DNA from: Methanomassiliicoccales archaeon | GTDB lineage: Archaea; Thermoplasmatota; Thermoplasmata; Methanomassiliicoccales; UBA472 | Direction of reading: 5' to 3' | Length of the DNA: 64,000 bases | Assembly: GCA_026394395.1 (NCBI GenBank) | Contig: JAPKYK010000003.1 | Span: 324,547 to 388,546, forward strand | Shown here: positions 19,713-27,744 of the stretch, one piece after another | How positions within the stretch are numbered: position 1 is the first letter of the stretch | Layout: each line of letters begins with the position of its first letter | Made by a program: the position numbers and the translations under genes | The notes under the pieces: generated by a model | What the model saw: the letters and a program-made list of their open reading frames with translations, nothing else | Told to the model about the DNA's origin: nothing | The model's database searches: none

Positions 19713-20987
19713 ATGCAGACCGCCACTTTGTTGGCATTGTTGGTGTTCCTTCTAACCTACGCCCTGATCTCGGTTCGCAGGGTGCGTAGCGTGAGCATCG
19801 ACCGCCCGGCGGCGGCCCTGTTTGGTGCGGTCCTGATGATTGTCCTCGGACTGCTACCGGTAGACCAGGTCTTCTCCGCCATCAATCTGGACATCATCGG
19901 CCTGCTGTTGGGCATGATGATCATCGTTTCCTGCCTGGAGATAACCGGACTGTTCGACCGGGTCTCCTACCTGCTGGTGGAGAAATGCGGGGACCTCTTC
20001 ACCTTCCTCTGGGTCAGCATGGGGGTGACGGCGCTTCTATCAGCGCTCATCCTCAACGACACCGTGGTGCTGATGTTCACCCCCATCATCATCAAGGTCT
20101 GTCGCTCCATGGACGCCAACCCCGTTCCTTTCCTGGTGGGGGAGGCCCTGGCGGCCAACATCGGCAGCGTAGCCACCGGCGTAGGAAATCCCCAGAACGC
20201 TTACATCGTCATCCAGTCCGGAATATCCTTCCCCGACTTTGCCCTAGTGCTAACACCTCTGGCCTTGGCATCCCTGTTGGTGGCGGTGGTCATCGTGGCC
20301 CTGGTGTTCAAGAAGGACCTTTTCGACGGGAACCTGGGCAATCCCAAGGTCATCGACCGGAAGCTAGTCATGAACGGCATGCACCGTACCAAGATGGAGG
20401 CGCCCTTCTTCCTGGTCATCGCCGTGCTGCTGACGGTGTTCATCGGCTTCATCGCCTCCCCCTGGCTGGACGCGCCCATCTCCCTCATCGCCTTCCTTGG
20501 CGGCTGCTTTCTGCTTTTAGTTCTTCCCCTTATCAAGAGGGACACCGGGACCCAGCCCATACTACGGGGGGTCGATTGGACCTTGCTGCTGTTCTTCGTC
20601 GGGCTGTTCATCGTGCTGAAGGGGGTGGAGACCTCCGGGCTCATGGAGCTGATGCTGAATTCGTTCGAAGGCCTGGGGGCGGGGGTCGCTGGGGTCGCTG
20701 GCCTTTCGACCATCTCCGCCGTGCTCTCGAACTTGATCAGCAACGTCCCGGCCGTCATGCTGTTAGCCCCGGCGATACCCGCCGGCAGCAACACGCTCTG
20801 GCTGGCCTTGGCCTCCAGCTCCACCCTGGCTGGGAACGCCACCATACTGGGGGCGGCGGCCAACATAATCGTGGTGGAGAAGGGACTGGGCATGGGGGTG
20901 GAGGTACGCCTGCGCGATTTCGTGAAGGCCGGACTGCCGGTGACCCTGGTTACCCTACTAATGTCCGTCCTGTATCTGGGAATATAA
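19713..20987 (+). CDS. ArsB/CitM-type anion permease (ion transporter superfamily)
   Basis: 424 residues and very hydrophobic, with about 10-12 predicted membrane segments, for example LLALLVFLLTYALISV, AALFGAVLMIVLGLLPV and IIGLLLGMMIIVSCLEI. Family marks are LNDTVVLMFTPIII, GSVATGVGNPQNAYI and, in the second half, VLSNLISNVPAVMLL and AGNATILGAAANIIV, which form the repeated substrate-binding hairpins of the ArsB/NhaD/SLC13 group. Substrate cannot be told from the sequence: arsenite, dicarboxylate, sulfate and sodium are all known in the group. There is no arsR or arsC nearby. The gene converges on the peroxiredoxin gene. Confidence 0.85.
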   Translation: MQTATLLALLVFLLTYALISVRRVRSVSIDRPAAALFGAVLMIVLGLLPVDQVFSAINLDIIGLLLGMMIIVSCLEITGLFDRVSYLLVEKCGDLFTFLWVSMGVTALLSALILNDTVVLMFTPIIIKVCRSMDANPVPFLVGEALAANIGSVATGVGNPQNAYIVIQSGISFPDFALVLTPLALASLLVAVVIVALVFKKDLFDGNLGNPKVIDRKLVMNGMHRTKMEAPFFLVIAVLLTVFIGFIASPWLDAPISLIAFLGGCFLLLVLPLIKRDTGTQPILRGVDWTLLLFFVGLFIVLKGVETSGLMELMLNSFEGLGAGVAGVAGLSTISAVLSNLISNVPAVMLLAPAIPAGSNTLWLALASSSTLAGNATILGAAANIIVVEKGLGMGVEVRLRDFVKAGLPVTLVTLLMSVLYLGI

Positions 20988-21024
20988 AAAAAATGAAAAA
21001 GTAAAGGGTTTGGAGGTTAGGTTT

Positions 21025-21693
21025 TTAGGCCTTCTTGGTGCAGAACCACCAGTCGTAGCAATGCTCTTCCTTGCCGACCAGCTTCTTCCTCTCCGCAGCC
21101 GTCTTAAGGTCCCTTGGCGGGTGCAGGATGACCCGGTCCTTCAAGAAGGCGTTGTTCGGCCAGTTCTCGGGAGTGGCCGCGTCGTTCTTGTCGCTGTACT
21201 GCAGCGCCTTGAGAGCGCGCATGATCTCATCGACGCTGCGACCAATCTCTTGCGGGTAGTAGATTATCAACCGGATCGTGGCCTCGGGGTCCACGATGAA
21301 CACGGCCCTGACGGTGTTGTTGCCTTTGTTCGGGTGTATCATTCCCAGTTGCATGGCCACTGCACCGTTGTCGGCGATAATGGGGAATGGGACCTTGACC
21401 TTCAGGTTGTCCTCTATCCACTCTACCCACTTCATGTGGGAGAAGACCTGATCGACGGACAGCCCGATCAGCTTGGTGTTCATCTTTTCGAACTCCGCGG
21501 CCCTCTTCGAAAATCCGATGAACTCAGTGGTGCAGGTCGGAGTGAAGTCCGCTGGATGGCTGAACAGGACCATCCACTTGCCCGCCACGTCCTTCGGGAG
21601 CTCCATCTTACCGTGAGTGGTATTTACCACCATTTCCGGGAATCTGTCCCCTATCAGGGGCAACCCCATGCTATCATCCATGTCGTCGCACAT
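21025..21693 (-). CDS. peroxiredoxin, Prx6/1-Cys-like archaeal type
   Basis: 222 residues. The peroxidatic cysteine sits in [15 protein letters not shown]. The later arginine block [15 protein letters not shown] and the long C-terminal arm ([16 protein letters not shown]) are those of archaeal thioredoxin peroxidases that assemble into decamers. Two more cysteines close to the C-terminus ([10 protein letters not shown]) can act as resolving residues. The enzyme reduces peroxides. ATG at 21693 is preferred; a GTG at 21702 is in frame. The TATA-like TAAATAATGC (21722-21732, minus strand) fits transcription starting near 21700. Confidence 0.93.
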   Translation of the reverse strand: MCDDMDDSMGLPLIGDRFPEMVVNTTHGKMELPKDVAGKWMVLFSHPADFTPTCTTEFIGFSKRAAEFEKMNTKLIGLSVDQVFSHMKWVEWIEDNLKVKVPFPIIADNGAVAMQLGMIHPNKGNNTVRAVFIVDPEATIRLIIYYPQEIGRSVDEIMRALKALQYSDKNDAATPENWPNNAFLKDRVILHPPRDLKTAAERKKLVGKEEHCYDWWFCTKKA

Positions 21694-21702
21694 TGATATC
21701 AC

Positions 21703-21855
21703 TAAGTGAAGAACATACCCTGCATTATTTAATGTTTTTTTTAATTAGGGCGAACCGTCGTACTACTGGCCTGCAAGTTCGCAGGGGGGTACTTTTCGGC
21801 AACTTGGGACCCTAACTAACCTATTTGTGTCACTATAATCCCTTAAGGAAAATAA
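21703..21855. promoter_or_regulatory. divergent intergenic region, peroxiredoxin / NfeD-stomatin
   Basis: 153 bp without a gene. It has a minus-strand TATA element (21722-21732), a plus-strand one (CACTATAATC, about 21831-21840) and between them the imperfect repeat GCAAGTTCGCA. The plus gene is preceded by AAGGA seven bases before its ATG. Confidence 0.4.
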
Positions 21856-22335
21856 ATGCTAAATATGCAAACGAACATTGTAGCAATCATGACATTAGCC
21901 ACTGACCTTTCGTTGGCGTTCATCGTCTTCGGAGTGATGATGCTCTTGTTTGAGCTTCACGCCCCGGGGTCGTTCCTATTGGTACCGGCCACGGTGCTCT
22001 TGGCCTTGGGCGGTATCGGATTGATCTTCCCAGATCTGCTGTTGAGCATATGGTCCCCAATAATTGCGGTGATCATCCTGGTCCCGACCACCTTGCTCAC
22101 TATCAAGATGTACCAGAAACTGGCCCCACCGGGTCCACCCGAGACCACTGTGGCCACGTCGCTGATAGGCAAGGAGGGCGTGGTCGAGGTCGAGGTGGTC
22201 GCGGGCACCATGAGGGGGAAGGTCAGGATATCCAATGTTATCTGGAGCGCCACATCGGAGCAGACAATTCCAGTGGGGAAGAAGGTCAAGGTTATGCATA
22301 GCGAAGGCGTCCACGTGATCGTGAAGGAGATCTGA
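21856..22335 (+). CDS. short NfeD-like membrane protein
   Basis: 159 residues. Two to three membrane segments (LSLAFIVFGVMMLLFELH, LLVPATVLLALGGIGLIF, SPIIAVIILVPTTLLTI) are followed by a C-terminal OB-fold domain, starting at SLIGKEGVVEVEV and ending HSEGVHVIVKEI. This is the short, protease-free NfeD form (NfeD1b type). The next gene, 25 bp downstream, is a stomatin; the pair is a very widespread operon thought to work in membrane microdomains and protein quality control. Start at ATG 21856 has AAGGA upstream. Confidence 0.85.
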   Translation: MLNMQTNIVAIMTLATDLSLAFIVFGVMMLLFELHAPGSFLLVPATVLLALGGIGLIFPDLLLSIWSPIIAVIILVPTTLLTIKMYQKLAPPGPPETTVATSLIGKEGVVEVEVVAGTMRGKVRISNVIWSATSEQTIPVGKKVKVMHSEGVHVIVKEI

Positions 22336-22360
22336 GGCTCGATTCAAGGAGAAGGTAATC

Positions 22361-23467
22361 ATGGCAATAGGAGTCGAAGTGTTGGGCTTGTTGATGCTGG
22401 CCATCATCGCGGCTGTCGTCATATTGGTCAATGGAGTGAAGATCATCAGACCATACGAGCAGGCGGTCTACATCCGTCTGGGTATGTTCATCAGGATCCT
22501 TAATCCGGGTTTCAACTACGTCGCCCCGCTGATCAACGAGACCGTTAAGATAGATCTAAGAACACAGGTATTGGACATTCCCCGACAGGAGGTCATCACC
22601 AAGGACAACTCCCCGGTAAATGTTGACGCCATCATCTACATCAAGGTGATCGACCCCAAGAAGGCCTTCTTCGAAGTGACCGACTTCCGAGCGGCGACTA
22701 TATATCTGGCCCAGACGACGCTCAGGTCTATCATCGGTGACATGGAGCTGGACGAGATCCTTTCCAACCGTGAGAAGATCAACCTCAAACTGCGGGACAT
22801 ACTCGATGAGGCCACCGACCAGTGGGGCGTCAAGGTGGAAGCGGTCGAAATCAGGGAGATAGACCCGGCCCCCAAGGTCAAACAGGCCATGGAAGAGCAG
22901 ACCTCGGCCGAGAGGTTGAGGCGCGCGGCCATCCTGAAGGCCGACGGCGCCAAGACCGCGGCCATCCTGAACGCCGAGGGTGAGAAGAGGTCCCGTATCC
23001 TTCAGGCCGAAGGATTGAGGCAAGCCAAGATCCTGGAGGCCGAGGGTGAACGGCTGGCCATCATCCTAGAGAGTCAAGGTGAGTCCCAGAAGTTGAGGAT
23101 CCTGAGCGTGGGCGCCAGCACCCTGGACGCCAAGGCCTTGACCGTCCTTTCCTTGAATGCGGTCAAGCAGCTGGGAGCGGGAGCGGCGACCAAGATCGTG
23201 CTGCCGTTCGAGATCACCAGGTTGATGGAGGGCATCACTGAATACGTCGGTGGCACCCGTTCGATCCCGGAAAGGGAGATCTCCAAACCCGAGGACATCG
23301 AGAGAATCGTCGGCACGGCCGATATCATTCTCGGTCCAATCCCCACACAGGAAGAGCTCCGTCGGGACATGAAGGAACTGGAAGCGACCATGGCCGCGGA
23401 GAGAAAGGAGGCCGAGGCCGTCAAGGCCCACACCAAGGTCTCCTTGGATGCTTCGGAACGCAACTGA
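22361..23467 (+). CDS. SPFH/stomatin-family membrane protein
   Basis: 368 residues. One N-terminal membrane helix (VLGLLMLAIIAAVVILVNGV), then the SPFH domain: IIRPYEQAVYIRLGMFIRIL, NPGFNYVAPLI and VDAIIYIKVIDPKKA. An alanine-, lysine- and glutamate-rich coiled coil follows at about 180-250 with repeats of ILKADGAK, ILNAEGEK, ILQAEGLR, ILEAEGER. The ~130-residue C-terminal tail is longer than in short archaeal stomatins. A clear RBS, GGAGAAGGT, precedes the ATG. Pairs with the NfeD-like gene just upstream. Confidence 0.93.
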   Translation: MAIGVEVLGLLMLAIIAAVVILVNGVKIIRPYEQAVYIRLGMFIRILNPGFNYVAPLINETVKIDLRTQVLDIPRQEVITKDNSPVNVDAIIYIKVIDPKKAFFEVTDFRAATIYLAQTTLRSIIGDMELDEILSNREKINLKLRDILDEATDQWGVKVEAVEIREIDPAPKVKQAMEEQTSAERLRRAAILKADGAKTAAILNAEGEKRSRILQAEGLRQAKILEAEGERLAIILESQGESQKLRILSVGASTLDAKALTVLSLNAVKQLGAGAATKIVLPFEITRLMEGITEYVGGTRSIPEREISKPEDIERIVGTADIILGPIPTQEELRRDMKELEATMAAERKEAEAVKAHTKVSLDASERN

Positions 23468-23580
23468 AACCTGTTCCATCAAACCTTTTCCCATTCTTTT
23501 CTATAAACGACCACCTTGGAATCGGGTATCGTTTTGTATGGACGCCAGCTGCGGTCAAATAACATCTTCATTACCTTGAT

Positions 23581-23847
23581 GTGAATTCATGTACGGGCGG
23601 TAATGTGGATTTGACAAATGAGAGCTATCTGATCGCGATCAGTACCAAGAACTTCACCGAATATTATTTTCGAGATGAGAACGGCTGGTTGAAGGTGAGC
23701 GCACACGGCCGAAGGTTCCGGGCCACCGCCGAGCAGGTCCTGAATCACGTCCTGCCTGCACTGGCTGGCATCAAACCAAATTTATCCATCAAGGTGGAGC
23801 ATTGCCAGGAACCATGGACACGCATCCCATCAGACCGCTCTGAGTGA
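23581..23847 (+). CDS. hypothetical protein, 88 residues
   Basis: I do not recognise this protein. From GTG 23581 it is 88 residues; a GTG eight codons further (VDLTNESYL) may be the true start. It is soluble, with an alternating pattern (SYLIAISTKNFTEYYF) that suggests beta strands, followed by a likely helix (TAEQVLNHVLPALAG). The body reads like a real protein rather than a shadow, and no other frame is open here. It lies alone between stomatin and tRNA-Ala; 23468-23580 and 23848-23958 hold no further gene. Confidence 0.5.
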   Translation: MNSCTGGNVDLTNESYLIAISTKNFTEYYFRDENGWLKVSAHGRRFRATAEQVLNHVLPALAGIKPNLSIKVEHCQEPWTRIPSDRSE

Positions 23848-23958
23848 GATCGTTTGCGTTTATATTCTATGAACGAAGCGGTGAAGCCCTGTATGCCCAT
23901 GAGGATATTGACTGATTAAAACGAAAGCTGGACCTATTGACGATAATCGAAAGAAGGA

Positions 23959-24032
23959 TGGACGGGCCGGGATTTGAACCCGGGGCTTCCTGCTTGCAAA
24001 GCAGGCAATCTTCCGAGCTGATTTACCCGCCC
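23959..24032 (-). tRNA. tRNA-Ala (TGC)
   Basis: Read on the minus strand it gives a 74-base cloverleaf: acceptor GGGCGGG with CCCGTCC, so the third pair is G3:U70, the identity element of tRNA-Ala; anticodon stem CCTGC/GCAGG around loop TTTGCAA, anticodon TGC; T arm CCGGGTTCAAATCCCGG. The discriminator is A and CCA is not encoded. No intron. Lies 43 bp downstream of ilvD on the same strand. Confidence 0.96.
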
Positions 24033-24075
24033 AGTGTGGCCGCATAAAAGAAGTTTGAATAAAAAGGTTTCGCGC

Positions 24076-25722
24076 TCAACGGCAGATGGCGCCGGTTGAC
24101 GCCTCCCCCACTTGGTGGCGGTACTTCGCCAGGACCCCGGTTGGTTTTCTGTCGACCGGCTTGACCTTGGCCAAGCGCTTTTTTATCTCCGCTTCCGGCA
24201 CCAGCAGTTCCAACTTCCGACCAGGGATATCGATGGATATCCGGTCGCCGTTGACTATGGCGGCGATAGGACCTTTGTCGAACGCTTCCGGGGAGACATG
24301 ACCGATGCAAGGCCCCCTGGTGGCTCCGGAGAATCTTCCGTCGGTGATCAGTGCCACGCTGTTGGAGAGGCCCATGCCAGCTATGAGGCTGGTGGGAGAG
24401 AGCATCTCCGGCATGCCGGGACCGCCCTTGGGCCCTTCGTACCGGATGACCACCACGTCGCCGGCCACGATCTTCCTGGCGGATATGGCCTCGAAGGCCT
24501 CCTGCTCGGAGTCGAACACCTTGGCCGTTCCCACGAACTTCATCATCTCCGGCGATACCGCCGCCTGCTTGACCACCGACCCCTTGGGGGCCAGGTTGCC
24601 ATACAGCACGGCTATCCCGCCCTCCTGGTGGAACGGCCGTGATCTGGGCCGGATTATCTCCTCGTTCTTCACCTTGGCCTTCTTGGCCACGGCCTTGATG
24701 CTTATTCCGTTCACGGTCATCTCGTCGAACAGGTCGTCCTGCAACCTATTCAACATACCTGGAACTCCGCCAGCTGCGTCGAAGTCCTTCATGTAATAGG
24801 GTCCGCTAGGCTTGATGCTGGTGAGGTGTGGCACCTTCTTGGATATCTCATCGAAGGTCCCCAGGTCCACCTCGATGCCGAAGTCAGCGGCGATGGCCGG
24901 TATGTGCAGGGCGGTGTTGCTGGAGCCGCCGATGGCCATGTCCAGGGTGATGGCGTTCAATATCGAACCCTTCTTCACGATCTTGCGGGCGGTCATCCCC
25001 TCTTTGACCAGTTCCACGACGCGGCGTCCGGTGGCCCGGGCCAGCTCCTTCTTCTTGGGATCGGTGGCCAGCATGGACCCGCAGCCGGTGAGGCTCAGCC
25101 CCAACGCCTCGGTGAGGCAGGCCATGGTGTTGGCGGTGAACAGACCGGAGCAGGCTCCTTGACCGGGGCAGGCGCATTTCTCGATCTCCAGCACCTCATC
25201 CTCGGTCATCTTACCGGCCTTGTTGGCCCCCAGCGCCTCGAACACGCTCTGCAGGTCCAGGCCATCGTTGCCTCTCTTTCCCGGCTCCATCGGACCGCCG
25301 GTCAAAATTATCGTCGGGATGTCCAGCCTTCCGGCGGCCATGAGCATCCCGGGGGTGATCTTGTCGCAATTGGTGACCCCGACCCAACCGTCCATGCAGT
25401 GGGCCTGGACCATGATCTCCACGCAATCGGAGATGACGTCCCGGGAGACCAGCGAGTAGCGCATGCCCGCATGCCCCATGGCCACGCCGTCGCACACACC
25501 TGGCACACCGAACATCAGCGGTACTCCACCCGCCTCGATTATGCCCTTCCGCACCTCCTCGGCCAAAATGTTCAGATGGATGTGCCCTGGGACCACGTCG
25601 TTCCAGGAATTGGCTATGCCTATCAGCGGCTTCTCCATGTCCGCATCGGTCAGGCCGGTGGCGCGCAGCAGGCTGCGCTGGGGGGCCCGGTCCACCCCTT
25701 TCTTCACTGCGTCGCTTCGCAT
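24076..25722 (-). CDS. ilvD: dihydroxy-acid dehydratase
   Basis: 548 residues, normal for the family. Iron-sulfur cysteines are visible in VTNCDKITPGM and in CACPGQGACSGLFTANTMAC. The C-terminal part shows ALITDGRFSGATRGPCIGHVSPEA, with the catalytic region. It dehydrates 2,3-dihydroxy-isovalerate and its homologue in valine and isoleucine synthesis. It stands alone here; the acetolactate-synthase-like gene is at 6.4 kb and ilvC and ilvE are not in the window. A minus-strand TATA-like element (about 25745-25753) lies 25-30 bp above the ATG at 25722, so the message is probably leaderless. Confidence 0.96.
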   Translation of the reverse strand: MRSDAVKKGVDRAPQRSLLRATGLTDADMEKPLIGIANSWNDVVPGHIHLNILAEEVRKGIIEAGGVPLMFGVPGVCDGVAMGHAGMRYSLVSRDVISDCVEIMVQAHCMDGWVGVTNCDKITPGMLMAAGRLDIPTIILTGGPMEPGKRGNDGLDLQSVFEALGANKAGKMTEDEVLEIEKCACPGQGACSGLFTANTMACLTEALGLSLTGCGSMLATDPKKKELARATGRRVVELVKEGMTARKIVKKGSILNAITLDMAIGGSSNTALHIPAIAADFGIEVDLGTFDEISKKVPHLTSIKPSGPYYMKDFDAAGGVPGMLNRLQDDLFDEMTVNGISIKAVAKKAKVKNEEIIRPRSRPFHQEGGIAVLYGNLAPKGSVVKQAAVSPEMMKFVGTAKVFDSEQEAFEAISARKIVAGDVVVIRYEGPKGGPGMPEMLSPTSLIAGMGLSNSVALITDGRFSGATRGPCIGHVSPEAFDKGPIAAIVNGDRISIDIPGRKLELLVPEAEIKKRLAKVKPVDRKPTGVLAKYRHQVGEASTGAICR

Positions 25723-25797
25723 CAGGACCGGTTATGCTCAATCCCTTAAAATAAGTTCTTTGCCCGACAGGTGACAGATAGAACGCGAACGTTCACA

Positions 25798-25989
25798 TCA
25801 GTTCGGTTTGAATCCCAAGGCCTCAAATCTGTCCAGCATCTCGTTCAGGACCTCAGAGACTGTGTGGTCCCGGTACTGCAATTCGCATATCCAGATCTTC
25901 GCGTTCAAGGTGGTTCGGTGGGTAGTGATCTCGTTGACCAGCATCTTTGGTTTAAACTGGCCCGTGTCCAATTTGATATAAAAAAGCAT
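25798..25989 (-). CDS. hypothetical protein, 63 residues
   Basis: Not recognised. MLFYIKLDTGQFKPKML at the start and an acidic helix EVLNEMLDRFEALGF at the end; one CE pair in IWICELQY. The composition looks protein-like and lies in the only sizeable gap between ilvD and rps10, but the opposite strand also has an 81-codon frame. Of the two, this frame has the more natural amino-acid pattern. It might be read through from the str operon upstream on the same strand, 52 bp after the rps10 stop. Confidence 0.4.
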   Translation of the reverse strand: MLFYIKLDTGQFKPKMLVNEITTHRTTLNAKIWICELQYRDHTVSEVLNEMLDRFEALGFKPN

Positions 25990-26041
25990 TACAAAAATCC
26001 TGAAATCAAAAAATGAAAGATGCTGGGTAAGAGATTTCCGT

Positions 26042-26353
26042 TCAGGACCTGAGAACGATCTCGATGTTGACCCCGTCAGGGACCTGGATCCTCATCAATT
26101 GTCTCAAAGCCCTCTCGTCCGCGTCCAGGTCGATGAGGCGCTTGTGTATGCGCATCTCCCACCTGTCCCAGGTCTCGGAGCCTTCTCCGTCCGGGCTTTT
26201 ACGGCAGGGTACATGCAACCTCTTGGTGGGCAGCGGGATCGGTCCGCGGATGGCCACACCAGTTCGGGTGGATATCTGCTTTATCTGGGTGCAGACGCTG
26301 TCCACCTTCTCCGGGTCGGTCCCGCTCAATGATATCCTTGCTCTCTGTGCCAT
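26042..26353 (-). CDS. rps10: 30S ribosomal protein S10 (uS10)
   Basis: 103 residues. [20 protein letters not shown], the loop [23 protein letters not shown] and the C-terminal [13 protein letters not shown] are uS10 signatures. Last gene of the minus-strand order rps12-rps7-fusA-tef1-rps10, the archaeal str operon. It begins 34 bp after the EF-1alpha stop. Confidence 0.96.
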   Translation of the reverse strand: MAQRARISLSGTDPEKVDSVCTQIKQISTRTGVAIRGPIPLPTKRLHVPCRKSPDGEGSETWDRWEMRIHKRLIDLDADERALRQLMRIQVPDGVNIEIVLRS

Positions 26354-26387
26354 GTGTCAGTCCCCAAAAAATGGAAAGGGAAGGGGT

Positions 26388-27665
26388 TTACATCTCCTTC
26401 TTTTCGACGTCGATGCACATGCCGGCCGCCACGGTCTGACCCATATCGCGGATGGCGAACCTTCCCAACTGCGGGAAGTCCTTGGCCCTTTCTACGACGA
26501 AGGGCTTGGTGGGCATGATCTTGACGATAGCGACGTCACCGGTCTTCAGGAAGGTTGGATTCTCTTCCTTCGTCTGTCCGGTCTTGGGGTCAATCTTCTT
26601 CTGCAGCTCGATGAAGGTGCAGGCGACCTGAGCGGTGTGGCAGTGGAAGACCGGGGTGTAACCGACGGGTATGGCGGTGGGGTGGTTCAGCACGACGATC
26701 TGGGCGATGAAGGTCTTGGCCACGGTGGGCGGGTTGTCGACGGGTCCGGCGACATCTCCCCGGTGAATATCGTTCTTGGCGATGCCCCTGACGTTGAAGC
26801 CGACGTTGTCGCCGGGCTTGGCCATGGGCAGGTTCTCGTGGTGCATCTCGATGCTCTTCACCTCTCCGATCTTGTTGGAGGGCATGAATATGATCTTCAT
26901 GTCCGGCCTCAGGATACCGGTCTCGACACGGCCGACCGGGACGGTCCCGATGCCGGTGATGGTATAGACGTCCTGGATGGGCAGGCGCAGGGCCAGTCCC
27001 TCGGTGGAGGCGGGCACTTTCAGCTTGTTCAGGGCCTCGAGCAGGTTGTCTCCCTTGTACCAGGGCATGTTGGTGGACTTCTTACCGCAGTTGTCGCCCT
27101 TGTAGGCGCTGATGGGTATGAAGGGTACATCCTCGAGCTTGAAGCCGACGGCCTTCAACAGGGCACTGACCTCGGTCACGGTCTTCTTGTAGGCGGCCTC
27201 GTCGTAGGCCGGCTTGACGGCGTCCATCTTGTTGACGGCGATGATGATCTGCTTGACACCCAAGGTCTTGGCCAGGAAGATGTGCTCCTTGGTCTGGGCC
27301 TGGGGGCCCTCGATACCAGAGACGACGACGACAGCGGCGTCGGCCTGGCTGGTACCGGTGATCATGTTCTTGACGAAGTCCCTGTGGCCAGGGGCGTCAA
27401 TGACGGTGAAGTAGTACTTGTCGGTGTCGAACCGCTTGTGGGAAACGTCGATGGTCACACCGCGCTCCCTCTCTTCTTTCAGGTTATCCATTACCCAGGC
27501 GAACTCGAAGGTAGCCTTCCCCTTCTCCTCGGCCTGCTTCTTGAACTTTTCAATCACATAGGCGTCGATGGCGCCAGTGTCGAGCAGCATTCTGCCGACG
27601 GTAGTGGACTTGCCGTGATCGACGTGACCTATGAACACTAGATTCATGTGAGGTTTGTCAGCCAT
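26388..27665 (-). CDS. tuf: translation elongation factor 1-alpha (aEF1A)
   Basis: 425 residues. G1 [12 protein letters not shown]3 DAPGHRDF, G4 NKMD and G5-like SAYKGDN are all present, with the archaeal/eukaryal insert between. It delivers aminoacyl-tRNA to the ribosome in a GTP-dependent way. A strong RBS (GGAGGG, 7 bases before the ATG) marks the start. It is separated from fusA by 79 bp, which includes an AT-rich stretch that could hold an internal promoter. Confidence 0.97.
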   Translation of the reverse strand: MADKPHMNLVFIGHVDHGKSTTVGRMLLDTGAIDAYVIEKFKKQAEEKGKATFEFAWVMDNLKEERERGVTIDVSHKRFDTDKYYFTVIDAPGHRDFVKNMITGTSQADAAVVVVSGIEGPQAQTKEHIFLAKTLGVKQIIIAVNKMDAVKPAYDEAAYKKTVTEVSALLKAVGFKLEDVPFIPISAYKGDNCGKKSTNMPWYKGDNLLEALNKLKVPASTEGLALRLPIQDVYTITGIGTVPVGRVETGILRPDMKIIFMPSNKIGEVKSIEMHHENLPMAKPGDNVGFNVRGIAKNDIHRGDVAGPVDNPPTVAKTFIAQIVVLNHPTAIPVGYTPVFHCHTAQVACTFIELQKKIDPKTGQTKEENPTFLKTGDVAIVKIMPTKPFVVERAKDFPQLGRFAIRDMGQTVAAGMCIDVEKKEM

Positions 27666-27744
27666 TTTTTTCCCTCCAATTTTTCCTTAAATATGAGTTG
27701 ATTGCCTCTCGATATTATTTGTTCTATATAACGGTTTTTCATGT

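Noticed and set aside
25771-26016. 81-codon plus-strand frame between ilvD and rps10
   Set aside because: The minus-strand frame over the same bases has the more natural composition, and flanking genes are on the minus strand.
26064-27641. 525-codon open frame on the plus strand
   Set aside because: It is antisense to the certain EF-1alpha gene; long shadow frames are expected opposite GC-rich, codon-biased genes. Its product has no recognisable domain.
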